Shown: in pieces, positions 22,984 to 34,253 of the stretch
How the letters are laid out: each line of letters opens with the position of its first letter
Position numbering within the stretch: the stretch's first letter is position 1
NCBI RefSeq assembly: GCF_003086295.3
Contig: NC_092048.1
Span: 36,952,425 to 37,016,424, forward strand
DNA: 64,000 nt
Direction: 5' to 3'
Source: Arachis hypogaea
Taxonomy: Eukaryota; Streptophyta; Magnoliopsida; Fabales; Fabaceae
Translations under genes and position numbers: made by a program
Notes under the pieces: model-generated
Told to the model about the DNA's origin: nothing
The model's input: only the letters and a program-made list of their open reading frames with translations
Database searches by the model: none

Positions 22984-23630
22984 TTTTAAATATTTAATAG
23001 AAAATTATCGATAGGCAACCTTTCTTTAAAGGAAGCCACTAGATCTTTTGCCAACAATAACTTATTCTAGACTTAATACATAATTAGAGTGACACCCGCA
23101 TCACATAATAGTAAATTAATGATAATATATAGTATACTCTAATAAATCTTATACTATTTAAAAATTAACTAAACTATACGTATACTAATATTAAATTTAA
23201 TATATTTTTTATTAAAATATTTTGTAATACAAAATTTTTTTATATTAGAGTTTTATAAAATTATATTTTTATGTGTTGTTTTATTTTTGTATTTGTTTTA
23301 GTTAATGGATTTAGTTTTTTTATGTAGTGTTTATAACAAATATTTAAATTTGTTAACATATTTTTTCTCACAATCATATGAAGAGATGTTCCGTACGGTA
23401 TTAGTAAATTATAGTTAAAAATTAATAAACAAAATTATTAACGTTTAATTTTTTTAGTTATTACCAAAGCAACAACCAATAACATATTGAAATAAGTATA
23501 ATTATAAGAATTTTAAAATATAATTATATGTAAAGTATTAATAATGAAAAAAAGTATAAAAAATAAATTTAATAAGAGTGTCTTTTTTTTTTCGTAAATT
23601 CATTTTAAAAATGCAATAAGTATTTTTATT
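22984..23630. other. AT-rich spacer between Helitron complex and MULE
   Basis: Noncoding. It includes a candidate degenerate Helitron 3' end (ccgtacggtattag, 23391-23404) and, at 23622-23630, the left copy of the MULE target duplication (atttttatt). Confidence 0.5.
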
Positions 23631-24320
23631 GGTGATTTCTTCGATACCCAACTAATTTGAGGGTATTACATACCCTTCTTACATGTTCCAATTAATTGGT
23701 GACAAGGTATTCATTAATTCCAATCAGCAAATAAATTTTTAACTTTTAAAAATTAAAAATAATGAATTTAATACATATATTAAATACTTTATATATACAT
23801 AACTTAATACATTGTACATACGTTTTAACTCTGGTTAAATCAAATAACCATACGTGGTAAACCTTAAATAAATTATTTAAAAGAAAAAAAAAAGAAAAAA
23901 TTGGTTTTCCTCTTCTTCCCTAACCCTAATCCCCTCAACGACACCAATTCCCCAGTGAGGCATCAAGCCAACAACCCCTCCAGGCTCCAACCCCGCCGGC
24001 CGTCTCGTCGTCTTCGTCTCGCCGGACACGGTGCGGCTCCGACGACCTCCCTGCACGTCGCGTTTTGGCTCGCAGCCTCGCAGGTCGTCTTCTTCATCGC
24101 AGCTCCTTGCTCTGTCGGTGCTGTCATCGCTTCCTCTCCGTCACTGCTGCCTCCCCTTCGCCAGAGTCTGCTTCGCCGTGCTCGAACAGGTTGGTCTCCT
24201 ACTTTCCTCACTTCTCTGCATTGGTGAAGTGAAAGTGTGAAACTCATTATCTCTGTTTTTTTTTTTTTTTGTTATTCAACTGGATTTTAATTTAATTAAG
24301 TGAGTGAGTAACTGATTAAT
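23631..24320 (+). repeat. Left terminal inverted repeat of the MULE
   Basis: Inverted copy of 33555-34244. The outer half is AT-rich and the inner half is strikingly GC-rich with CTCGCCG and CTTCGTC runs. It has a fortuitous long open frame (23901-24227) shared with the other copy (33967-33641, minus). The matching start MVFLFFPNPNPLN and other positions differ by scattered substitutions. The frame is probably not a protein gene. The GC-rich block looks like promoter/leader sequence that could drive the inner genes. Confidence 0.88.
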
Positions 24321-24630
24321 ACCCGACCCGAGATCTAGTTTTGAAGAGAAGGAGAGATTTTGGCGGTAGGATTTTTATCTCCTTCTCCAACTCTGTTTCT
24401 CTTCTAGTCTTCTGCTTCGTTGCTCTCTTCTCTTCTCTCGCTGCTCTCGCCGGAACTCTGCCCTGAAGTCTCGCGCTCTGTGCTCTGGCCGTCATTTCTA
24501 CAGGTAGCATTCGTCCCTCGATGCTCACGGGCCGTAGCCTCACTTCCTTGTTCATGCTGCTATTTATTCATTGTTCCAAGCCCAGAACTATTTTAAATAT
24601 TTTTGCTTAAATTATTTGTGCTATAGATGC

Positions 24631-24691
<61 letters not shown>

Positions 24692-25716
24692 TAATCTGCT
24701 ATCAATTTGACTAAATGCTTGAATGATCATTAGATACTTCGTATAGTAGTTCGTTTTGGTAGATACATATAGCTGCTAGAGTTATTTGTGCTATATGTGT
24801 TGTTTAAAAATATTTTTGAATATAAATTTTCAAAATTATTCCTTGTCAATACTTCAATCCGCAAGTTCAGAATTTAGTTTGATAGTTTAGAGGCATATTC
24901 ATTTACATAATCTATTTTGAAGCCTATTATCTTTGATTTTCTTTTTCCAATTTTTTCTCCTTCAGTAGCAATACTATTTCATTAATTTAGAATTACAGAA
25001 ACAAAGAGTACTTCAAAGAGTAGTAGAAAAAAAATTAATAGTAACAATTCTTAATAATCGTACAACATAGATACAGGTTATAGCTCATATAAAATTTTCG
25101 GTATTGATGATTATAATCTCCTGTTTATGATTTATTAGTTTATACTTGATTATATAGATGTGATGTTCATTTCGAGCAGCTTAACCAATCAATAAAAATT
25201 GGTACACAAATTTACCAGAAACAGAGCACTTAATTTGAAGCATTTTGTAATATTTACTTGAATAAAAATTGCTTTGAATATACGGGTTTAAATTAGTTAT
25301 GTAATAGTGATCATTGTTGAGTTAAAATTATTGTAGATGTGAGCTTTTGTAATTACTTGTGATACAAAATTATATCTTTGAGGTTTCTTTATTTTTATTT
25401 AATGATAGTTTCATGACATGCAGGTAATGAAGAAGTTATAAATTTGATTTGTTAAAAATTAGTCACTCCTTCAATTAGTTGTATAAGAAAAGGATGCATT
25501 GTTTTGCAACGTTTGAAAAAGCCAACTTTACACTTATTATCAAACCAAAGACTTATTATCCAAAACAAACTTATTATCACAAGATTTAACACTTTACATG
25601 TTGATGAAAAAAGTTGTCAAACCAAAGATAATTATTTTATTTATTAATCATGCATAACAAATAGAGGAACAGATATTTATTTAGTAGAGATGAAATTATA
25701 TCATATGATTTTACCT
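24321..25716. other. MULE interior beside the left TIR, no gene
   Basis: A CT-rich, leader-like patch at 24370-24530 (tctcttctctcgctgctctcgccgg) is followed by AT-rich sequence with an (ATT)n microsatellite at 24632-24690. The catalytic His/Asp/Cys part of the Ulp1-like gene would be expected toward 25700 and left of it, but I see no such motifs. Confidence 0.5.
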
Positions 25717-27697
25717 TTCTAAAGACTTCCACTTTGCCCATAAATGCCTCTTTATAATCCTCTCGAGCTTGACTACTTGGGATAGTTCCCGACAATTTCA
25801 TTTGCTATACAATGTGAAGAATATAATTTTGTCAATGTTAAATTGCCAAGCTAATATTACATATAAATATTGCACAGAATAAGGATGAAAATTATATATT
25901 TCTTTTGGTGCAAAAATTTCAACTTATTTACATAATATAAGCATTTGGAGCACTTATATTACGTTATACAAGCAAGTGTGACAAATATTGATAATTATTG
26001 AAATGTTGATTAAAAAATTTATTATAAATTACACGTGGCTTACCGAAAAGACTGTGGACATATACTAATGTCTTAAAACTCCGGAAGTAGTCTTCTCCTC
26101 ATCATTTAGCATATGAACATATACGTCCAGTATCTAAATGCATATTAAACATGGTTAGATAATGGTAATAATCATGAGATTGGATTGGTATCCAAAATTA
26201 AATCAACTAAAATAACTTACAGTTTGGTCAATCCAACCCTTTGGAATTAAGTTAAAAAAAGAATCTCTGGTTGCATCAAATTTGCATCCTTTTGCTAATA
26301 TATATCTCTTGCCTACAATTGATTAAATATAAAAAAAAATAATTTATCATTGTTCTTCTAATACGATCGTAAGATGACAAGTACAAAGATAATATTTTTT
26401 CAAAATAAGTTACCTCCCAAACTCATTATCTTTATTTGTTCCAAAGATGTAGGTTTCAACCATGATTTCAGTGTCATCTAATTCCATGGTAGTTGGCGGT
26501 GCAAACAATACTGGTAGCCAATATTAAGAAAAATAAAAGGTAACAAAAATTAAGCCTCCAAATTTAAAATAACTCAAGAATTAAAAAATCTTCAAAAGTG
26601 TTTGGATGAATAAAACTTAAGCAATTGACACTCACAAATGGAGCTTCAACCCCAAGATTTCTCGGTTGGAGTTTTGTAAACTCTGGAATCCTCTGATTTA
26701 TATGATAACCAGTAGGAGATGCATTACTCATCAATGATTTGACAATATCAGTTGATGGAGTATCTACTACACAAATTTGTTTATCATGTATTTTTTTGGA
26801 TGACTGGGCTCTAGAAATTTTAGGATTAGTCTTCTTCACACCGAGAATAGATTTTTTTCTGTCAAAAGAAGCTTTTTTAACCGGGGGAGTGGCCAACTTT
26901 TTCATTATCGTGTCTGTCATGGCTTGCTCAGAAGAAAGGTTTTCAAAGGGACTTGCATATGGAGACATGGTCATTGGCATTGAAAGCGATGGATAAGGAG
27001 GTGAGCTTGGGTTAAATCCTCCCAAATGATTATAAAATTGTGACGGCATGGGGTGAAAGTAAGGCATCATTGGCATCATAGATTGATTGACAGAGGCCAT
27101 GTTTTGCAAGTTAGTGACAACTTCTTGCATCTTTATGATTTGTGAGTTGAGCGCATCATATTTTTCACCTTTATTCTCCTAAAAAATATTTGAAAAATGA
27201 TAAGAAAATGATTACATTAGTATTCCACGAAATGCTATAGACGTTTAATCAACTAATTGTCAGATGAATTAATTGAAGACTGACCAATACTTAGTGAATT
27301 CAACATAACAATCTGAGAAGAGATTAGAGATCACCTTGTTAAAGATGGTTTCACCTGGCACATCCACTTTTGATTTTAATTCCTCCTTATTTTCTACCGT
27401 CTTGACGCCCTCATTGAGACTGAAAATCATTATAAATAAATAAATAAATATCAAAATTCTTAAGAAAAATACGGAAAAAAATTTAAAATTCATAGAATCA
27501 ATTGAAGTGTATTCCAACCTAGACGAAATTTCGATGGCCTCCATCAGAGTGTTCTTCACTTGTGCTTTTGTTACATTTGATTTTTGTTGAGCGCTGCCAA
27601 GATTTTTCCCAATGTCATCAGATGGTGATTGAGGTGTGTGATTGCTTTCAGCTTTGGCTTTTTTTGAACTGGAGTTGTTAGTTCCTCTTGAAGACAT
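25717..27697 (-). pseudogene. Ulp1-protease-like gene of the MULE, degenerate
   Basis: Clear exons on the minus strand are 27697-27519 (MSSRGTNNSSSKKAK, low complexity), 27419-27335 and 27178-26636 (Met/Pro-rich, then Lys-rich). GT-AG junctions agree in phase. Further left are shorter coding-like pieces: LFAPPTTMELDDTEIMVE and YIFGTNKDNEFG (about 26510-26414), RYILAKGCKFDATRDSFF (26312-26221), DVYVHMLNDEEK (near 26157-26072) and AREDYKEAFMGKVEVFRK (near 25803-25717). These resemble the region before the catalytic core of Ulp1/C48-type SUMO proteases carried by KI-MULEs. A TAG follows RH where Trp is typical, exon phases disagree, and the His-Asp-Cys core is absent. I call it a broken accessory gene. 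Confidence 0.55.
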
Positions 27698-28079
27698 AAT
27701 TACAAGTAGAAAAAGCAATATGCATATATGAATGTAAGACATTCGAATTCCATGGTGGTAACTGAAAATAATTTCATCCATTTATAGGAAGTTTGGAAAC
27801 TGGATACATGAAAGGTCATCATGTATATGGGTTTCGCATCAATTATTTCTGAAGTAATTTTTCATAAAGCCTGACTTCTCATATTTCTGTAATAAGAAAA
27901 AGAAAAAGGAAAGACGGGAGATGAAAGGAGTGATTACAAGATGGAAAATTTATTATGGGGTGAAAGACGGAAGATGAAAGAGATGAGTTAAAGATAGAAA
28001 ACTTACTATAGGGTGAGAAGAGGCGTCCAAAAGTTACTTCTGCATTCTCTTCATTTATTTGTGACATATCCATTCAGCA

Positions 28080-28860
28080 TACATTTTTATACCGTCTAAT
28101 TAAAAAATAATATTCTATTAAATATAATTAAATTATTTAGAAATAATTTTAGTTTACTTTTAAACGGCCAGAAGCCCAAGTATCATAGTATTTTAAAACA
28201 TTAATTAATAATTACATCAATAATAAAAGATATTAAGCACATAAAATTTGAAATATAATTTATATCAATGCTCTTTAAAACTTTACCCACATAGCAAGTT
28301 TTCCTGGTTTTATTACTTTTATGTTATATCATACAAAGTTGTATTTTTAATCCTCACTAATAAAATATATTATTTGTTAGGAATTTGTAAACTGTAATGA
28401 TTCTTTTTCATGTTTTTAGTTTATTGTGAATTAATTATTGAAGGCTTTCTCCCCATGGGATTAATCACATTTTTAAGCATTTCTTTATCTTCTTCATATG
28501 ACCATCTCTAAGTTTTTACTATTTCACTTATATTATGAAAATAAACAACTTTATTTTTAGTGATAAACCACAAATAAATATAAAAACTATCGTATTGATA
28601 GATAAGATATGGATTCAATCATAAAAATCTATTATCAATGTCAAAAAAATTTTCATTGAACATGTTTTTCAACATGCAATTGGACTAGCTGCCATATGCA
28701 AAGGGTTTCAACCAAATGAAATTATGTAGAAAGACAGACAGAGAGTAAGGTAGAGAATATTGATGGTTAATAAATTGGGGGCAAAACATAAAATTTGTTT
28801 GGAGTACAGTAATACACTTCCATAGCGAACACAAGTCACAACTAATAATTATTGACGAAT
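28080..28860. other. Spacer between the two MULE genes
   Basis: AT-rich sequence without coding signal. It separates the upstream end of the Ulp1-like gene (27697) from the stop of the transposase gene (28864-28866). Confidence 0.5.
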
Positions 28861-28863
28861 GCA

Positions 28864-31800
28864 TTAATTCTTCTTCTTGTTAAAATCTTGAACTCTTGCA
28901 TTCCAATAATAGTAGTAATTTGGTACATTAGCATGTGATGGATTTATCTGGAACATGGGTGTTCCACCTCCACTGTATGAATAACAAGGTGGCATGGAAT
29001 ATCCATTAAAACTGGGGTACATAGGTAATCCATTCATGTATTGAAAATTCTCAATACCCTTTGTAGAGGATATAGCACCATAAGTTCCAATTTCGGTGGA
29101 CTTGATGATCTTCTTTATTTGGTTTTCTACTCTGCTAAATAAATATAAAAAAATAAATTATTAAAAACATTTTTTATACATTATTGCATCAATACATGAG
29201 AATACAACAAGGCAAACTAACCTTTTCGATGTGATTATTATCTAACCGCTTTCTTTTATTACTCTTTTGGACACTTGAAATTCTATCCTTCTTTGTGTCC
29301 TACATGCAAAGTTATAAAAACTATCAAAAAATTTCTTGCAGTTCAAATTATATTATAATACGCAGTTATATACCTCAGAAGCAGCTTCAGGTGCATTTAT
29401 TTTTGTTTGTGCACTAGGCTTTTCTGTTCTGTTTTCGTTGTAGTGGTTGCTTTGAACTTCTGTAGATTGGACATGAGGCTTATTCACTTTTTTCTGGATA
29501 TTTTCAAATAAATCACTACGTTTTTCATTACATTGGTGTATTGTTTCCTCATCAGACATATCCTGTAATACAATATATTCCAACAACACATAAATTTTAA
29601 AAGAACTAAGTAGTACAGAAAAGAATGTACCCTAAACAAAGAAAAATTAATAATAGATATTACCGTAACACCATTTGATTCTGTACTTGATTGGTCATTG
29701 TAAGTATTCAATTTTTCTTCGTTCAAACTTAGTGAGCATTCTCCACCATATAGTTTTGGACACCTACAAACCGTATGACCAATCCGTTTACAATGCGAAT
29801 ACTTACGGGCCTTAGCAGTCTTGGTTGTTTGTCGTGGGACTCCTTTTGTCTTCACAACACTTGGGTCACCTACCAAGTTGGCGGTAGAAGGAAGCTTCTC
29901 ATTTGGATTGTGTCTTTTATGGAGTTTCATAATCAATCCAAAAATGTCTTCTCTGATCTCCATGAAGTCATCTCGATGTTTTGATGCTTTATCACATAGT
30001 GTAAAACAAAGCGTCGCTAGAGCACCGTACCTAACACCAGCAATCTTTTCAGATTCAATATCCTCAGCGGTAAGTGAACTAATGTATTCTTTTTTAGCAT
30101 CTTTCGTCCACCTCTTGTGAATAAGAGTATTAGGAATAGTGCTAATATGGTCATGTCTCATAGTACAAAAAATATGGGAACAAGGGATACCACGACTCTC
30201 AAATAATCGACAATCACAAGCAAAGTTGTTAGTGCTTCTATCATACCGAACCTTATATTCAATAGCCGGCTCTTGATATTTGTTCATTCTCACCTCAATT
30301 TTGTTACCATTCTTTGAATGGCCGACAACGTTTAGTTTACTCGCTTCTAGTATCTCATTCCTTACCTCTTTAAACATATTATGGGTAAAAATTTTGGCTG
30401 CTTCCTTTTCGATGTCTTCGAAACATGTAGTTAAAACTGGACTTGAGAACAATGACTTAAAATCAGATAATAGCTCATTTGTCCGATATTGCCTCACTGA
30501 CTCGTTAAGATTATGCATCAAATACAAAAGATAACATTTTTTACCAATATAGTGCTTTATCAACGAATGAATTCCTTCACATTGTGACGTAGTTCTAATT
30601 TGACCAAAAAACGTGTCGTTCAAATATGTAGAAGCCCAAATCCTTTTGATCTCGTATGTTTTTTTCACCCATTCGTTTTCAGAAAGCTTGAATTTTGATA
30701 CTAAGCGATGCCATTTATCTTCAAACTCATCCAGAAAAAAAATCCCGTACATAAGGTGCTTCAATCCATGAAGAAACTCAGAATTTTTGATAGCTTCACA
30801 CGCATTGCGATGTAAATGCCACGCACAAAGTCTGTGCGTTGCATTTGGCATCACCTCTCTAATTGCTCCTCTCATTGCAAGATCACCATCTGTCACCACT
30901 GTTGTTGGATGTTTATTACCCATTATTTCAAGAAAAATCTTCAAAACTAATACATATGTCTCATGCTTCTCATCTGCTAGCAAGCCACAACCAAATATGC
31001 ATGTCTGACCGTGATGGTTAGTTCCTGAGAAGACAACTAATGGCTTGTTATATTTATTCTTCTGGTATGTTGTGTCAAATGCTAGTACATCACTAAAACA
31101 TTGATAATCGGTTATGCTAGCTCCGTCAGCCCATGCTAAATTTTCAAGTTTATTATCTTTCAGAGTAAATTTTCCTTGCAACAATAGATCCTCATCGGCC
31201 TTAGAAATCAAGTAACTCAATGCTGCATATGCATCACCATCTTTAACTTTAGCACGCTTTGGTTTGTCGAAATGATTATACAAATCCTTCTTTGTAAAAC
31301 CAATTTTTTCAGGTCCTCCTTTTTGCTTTAACATGAACCCCATTATATGGCAAGTTCTCACACCATAATCATGCAGACTGTTGGCTTGTGCTTTGTCGGC
31401 CTCGGTCATTACGCGATATGCGGAGACAAATTGTATATATTTAGGTGGGATAAGGTCATGATTGTGAGTCTCTTCAAATGCAGTGACTTTCCACTTCCTC
31501 AATTTCATATTATAGTGAAATTTAATTCTGGCTTGACACATTACACGTGTTATCGGCCTGTGGTCTCTTTTCCTATTCTCCATCTCCAGATACTTCTTTC
31601 TCCGTGTACCCTCTCTATTACAAACCATTTGTCTCATGTTAAGGTTGCTGTTAAAATCATAACCCTTTTCATCACACCTTGCAACAAAACCATGTACTTT
31701 GGCATAATTTTTGTAGAATTAAACACACTACTCTACACTATCTTGCTCAATACCCCAAATGTCATCCTTGGTCAACTCAGTTAACTTTTTCTCAACTTCA

Positions 31801-31961
31801 CCAAATCCATCTCCATGATCAACCATTTTCATAGCTTCATCAATTGTACCCTTCTTTTGAGATATATTTATATCATTTTCTTCACTAGAACCACTATACT
31901 CAAAACTCAAATCATCAAATTCAACAGAACTCTTTGTTGAATTTTTGTGAACGCTCCCCAT
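28864..31961 (-). pseudogene. FAR1-type MULE transposase, interrupted by two early stops
   Basis: The N-terminal exon starts MGSVHKNSTKSSVEFDDLS at 31961. The frame hits TAG at 31728-31730 and TAA at 31719-31721, four codon positions apart (bases TGT and GTT lie between them). It is then open from FYKNYAKVHGFVARCDEKG through a 717-codon stretch (MRQMVCNREG at 31637). Domains are FAR1 zinc-finger/DNA binding (REG, C, HNHDL), the MULE transposase core with Asp in LAFDTTYQ (about residue 188 of the long frame), Asp in VVTDGD (about 250) and Glu in SQCEGIHS (about 355), a SWIM zinc finger (CDCRLFESRGIPCSHIFC), and a knuckle-like YSHCKRIGHTVCRCP. A donor at 29664 leads to small C-terminal exons (29562-29374, 29299-29222, and about 29131-28864); the last junction is off phase. 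Catalytic residues are intact, but the stops disable the full-length product. Confidence 0.85.
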
Positions 31962-32865
31962 ACTTGTGTTGTAAGTCTATTATTAATATAAAATATAAAA
32001 AAATGTATGAGCACAATACTATTCAATTGCATATAAGGAAATTTGAATAGTAAAAAAAATATATTATCACAATAAATAATAATACACAATCAATCAATGT
32101 AATCAAAAAATTATTAACTAATAGTAAACAAATGTAGATATACATAAGAAAAATTTGAATAAACGCACTTATGTATTAATTAATTTTAAGTTGTTTATAA
32201 GTTCATGATGATAGTTTTAAGCAATATTTAGTTTTCAAAGTTATAAAACAGCATCTTAGATTTTTCAAAACTTCCCATTAAAAACTATATTCATAGTTGT
32301 AAGAACCGAACCGGTGATCAAACCGGTCGGGCTACTGGTTCACTGATTTATTAGTTCAACCGATAAATCACTGGTTGAACCGGTAAAACTGTTCCCACAT
32401 AAATAAAAAATAAAAAATAGTTAAAAACTTAAAAAATTTAAAATAATATCTTCACCAACATTTTAAGAACAACCAAGATTCAAATTCTAAAGATAACTAA
32501 TACAAAAATAGACATGAAATTAGTTAGTACTACTACAATAGTATCTTAATTTGACACAATAAGAATAACAATCCATAAAATTAGTCGTACTACTACAATT
32601 GAATTAATGTTCTCGAACAATATTCAAATCTCAAATCTAACACTCCTGAATTCACGATCATGGCATGTTCATCCAACTTACAGCAGGTAATAATAATAAT
32701 AATAATAATCCTATCCTTGTGATATAGTTATTAGTTCATATATATGTTCACATTATTCAAATTGGAGTCTTAAAAGCATTTCAAAATCACATTTGAGTTT
32801 TTGACTTTTGTGACACCAACAAAATAACAACTACTATTAATAGGGAGAGTGGTGAGGGGGTGTAA
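31962..32865. repeat. MULE interior with an ACCGGTT-type repeat relic
   Basis: AT-rich. At about 32299-32400 lies a relic with alternating gaaccggt / accggtt / ggttcactg phrases. The same wording recurs at 52260-52445 and 56335-56407, indicating a dispersed small transposon family. No gene. Confidence 0.5.
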
Positions 32866-32876
32866 TGGAGGGTGAA

Positions 32877-33005
32877 GAAAGGAAGGCAGTGAAAAAGAGA
32901 GTCAAAGAGGTCAAAGAGAGTGCATTGAAATCGTTGGCCAAAGGTGGGTCAAGTTATGAGGCACTTGATTCTCTTATGCTTCAACGCCGGAAGCAAATCA
33001 CATGA
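32877..33005 (+). pseudogene. Captured fragment, probable UDP-glycosyltransferase C-terminus
   Basis: A 42-residue open frame reads KAVKKRVKEVKESALKSLAK followed by GGSSYEALDSLM. The pattern (charged helix, then G-G-S-S-Y-x-x-L) is the usual C-terminal signature of plant family-1 glycosyltransferases. The frame is preceded by a stop (TGA 32874-32876) and ends in TGA (33003-33005). It is on the opposite strand from the MULE genes and lies inside the element, so capture of host sequence is likely. Short length limits certainty. Confidence 0.5.
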
Positions 33006-33255
33006 CAGATTCAATATCATGCATCTATCTATTAAGGGAGTGTTTGCTTTAGCATCTTGAAAACACAGCAAGTATGTTTAATTTTTTTTTAACGTTAGAA
33101 CTTTTTATATGACTATCGATTAAATCATCCCAGTAGAGTTTGAGACTATATTACTCCGTCTCCAAACAACAAACTAAGAGTGCCTAAACAAATCATATAG
33201 AATATAGATTAATAAATTTTTTTTCTTACATTTTGTTGATTTTTTTTCCTATTCT

Positions 33256-33381
33256 TAGATTCTTGCACAAACACCAGAATTGAAGATTGATATATAGTTT
33301 CTGGAGATGACTGTGTAGCAGTGAAGAGTGGCTGGGATGAATATGGCATAAAGTTTGGTATGCCAACAAAACAACCATAAA
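33256..33381 (+). pseudogene. Captured polygalacturonase (GH28) exon fragment
   Basis: The frame DSCTNTRIED, stop, YIVSGDDCVAVKSGWDEYG then IKFGMPTKQ is the catalytic-motif region of plant GH28 polygalacturonase-like enzymes, whose signature is S-G-D-D-C. A TGA replaces the residue after IED, where Cys or Trp is usual. The left edge is a splice-acceptor-like tattcttag, and collinearity is lost after KQ. It sits 240 bp from the glycosyltransferase piece, inside the MULE. Confidence 0.72.
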
Positions 33382-33554
33382 CACTAATAATCAGAAAACA
33401 AACATTAATCTGCCATTAACCTATGTATGTTACATAGCCAAGAATAAACAATTCAACATCATTAATCAGATTCATAAACAAATATAACATAAACATCATC
33501 AATCTGCCATTAACAATATAATATAAACAGATTCATAATCAACAATTCAATATC

Positions 33555-34244
33555 ATTAATCAGTTACTCACTCACTTAATTAAATTAAAATCCAGTTGAA
33601 TAACAAAAAAAACAGAGATAATGGGTTTCACACTTTCACTTCACCAACGCAGAGAAGTGAGGAGAGTAGGAGACCAACCTGTTTGAGCACGGCAAAGCAG
33701 ACTCTGGCGAAGGGGAGGCAGCAGTGACGGACAGGAAGCGATGACAGCACCGACAGAGCAAGGAGCTGTAATGAAGAAGACGACCTGCGAAGCTACGAGC
33801 CAAAACGCGATGTGCAGGGAGGTCGTCAGAGTCGCACCGTGTCCGGCGAGACGAAGACGACGAGACGGCCAGCGGGGTTGGAGCCTGGAGGGGTTGTTGG
33901 CTTGCTGCCTCACTGGGAAATTGGTGCCGTTGAGGGGATTAGGGTTAGGGAAGAAGAGGAAAACCAATTTTTTCTTTTTCTTTTTTTTTTCTTTGAAATA
34001 ATTTATTTAAGGTTTACCACGTATGGTGATTTGATTTAACCAGTGTTAAAACGTATGTACAGTGTATTAAGTTATGTATATATATAGTATTTAATACATG
34101 TATTAAATTCATTATTTTTTATTTTTTAAAATTAAAAATTTATTTGCTGATTGAAATTAATGAATACACTTGTCACCAATTAATTGGAACATGTAAGAAG
34201 GGTATGTAATACCCTCAAATTAGTTGGGTATCGAAGAAATCACC
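33555..34244 (-). repeat. Right terminal inverted repeat of the MULE
   Basis: Inverse of 23631-24320, ending GAAGAAATCACC at 34244 and followed by the duplicated 9-mer atttttatt (34245-34253). On the minus strand this repeat lies upstream of the transposase gene, so its GC-rich inner block is the likely transposase promoter/leader region. Confidence 0.88.
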
Positions 34245-34253
34245 ATTTTTATT

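Larger units (their letters stand above)
4191..23404 (+). mobile_element. Possible outer Helitron carrying the tandem array (tentative)
   Basis: At 4191 the sequence TCTATTATATAAAAATCGAG begins a stretch of about 150 bp that matches, in inverse orientation, the right end of the inner Helitron (22365-22517). It includes the shared block GAGAGTGTTT and a TTGATTAGA segment. This reads as a second Helitron 5' terminus of the same family, on the plus strand. A candidate 3' end is ccgtacggtaTTAG at 23401-23404 followed by T, where the usual CTAG would have mutated. The base before TC is T rather than A. No Rep/helicase ORF is present. The 3' boundary is weak; the 5' homology is clear. Confidence 0.35.
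23631..34244 (-). mobile_element. Mutator-like element (MULE), 10,614 bp, with transposase and Ulp1-like genes
   Basis: Outer ends are GGTGATTTCTTCGATACCCA and its exact complement. They are flanked by the identical 9-mer atttttatt at 23622-23630 and 34245-34253. Terminal inverted repeats are about 690 bp each (23631-24320 and 33555-34244) and very similar throughout. Two genes, both on the minus strand, lie between them: a FAR1/MULE transposase (31961-28864) and a decayed Ulp1-like gene (27697 to about 25717). This gene pair places it with the KI-MULE/Kaonashi type. Host-gene fragments are present near the right end. The complete ends argue for fairly recent movement, although both genes are damaged. 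Confidence 0.9.

Noticed and set aside
23901..24247. Overlapping open frames in the left MULE TIR as real genes
   Set aside because: They are mirrored in the right TIR, run in several frames at once because the block is GC-rich, and encode no recognisable protein.
30280..31784. Plus-strand ORFs over 29.7-31.8 kb
   Set aside because: They are antisense shadows of the transposase reading frame.
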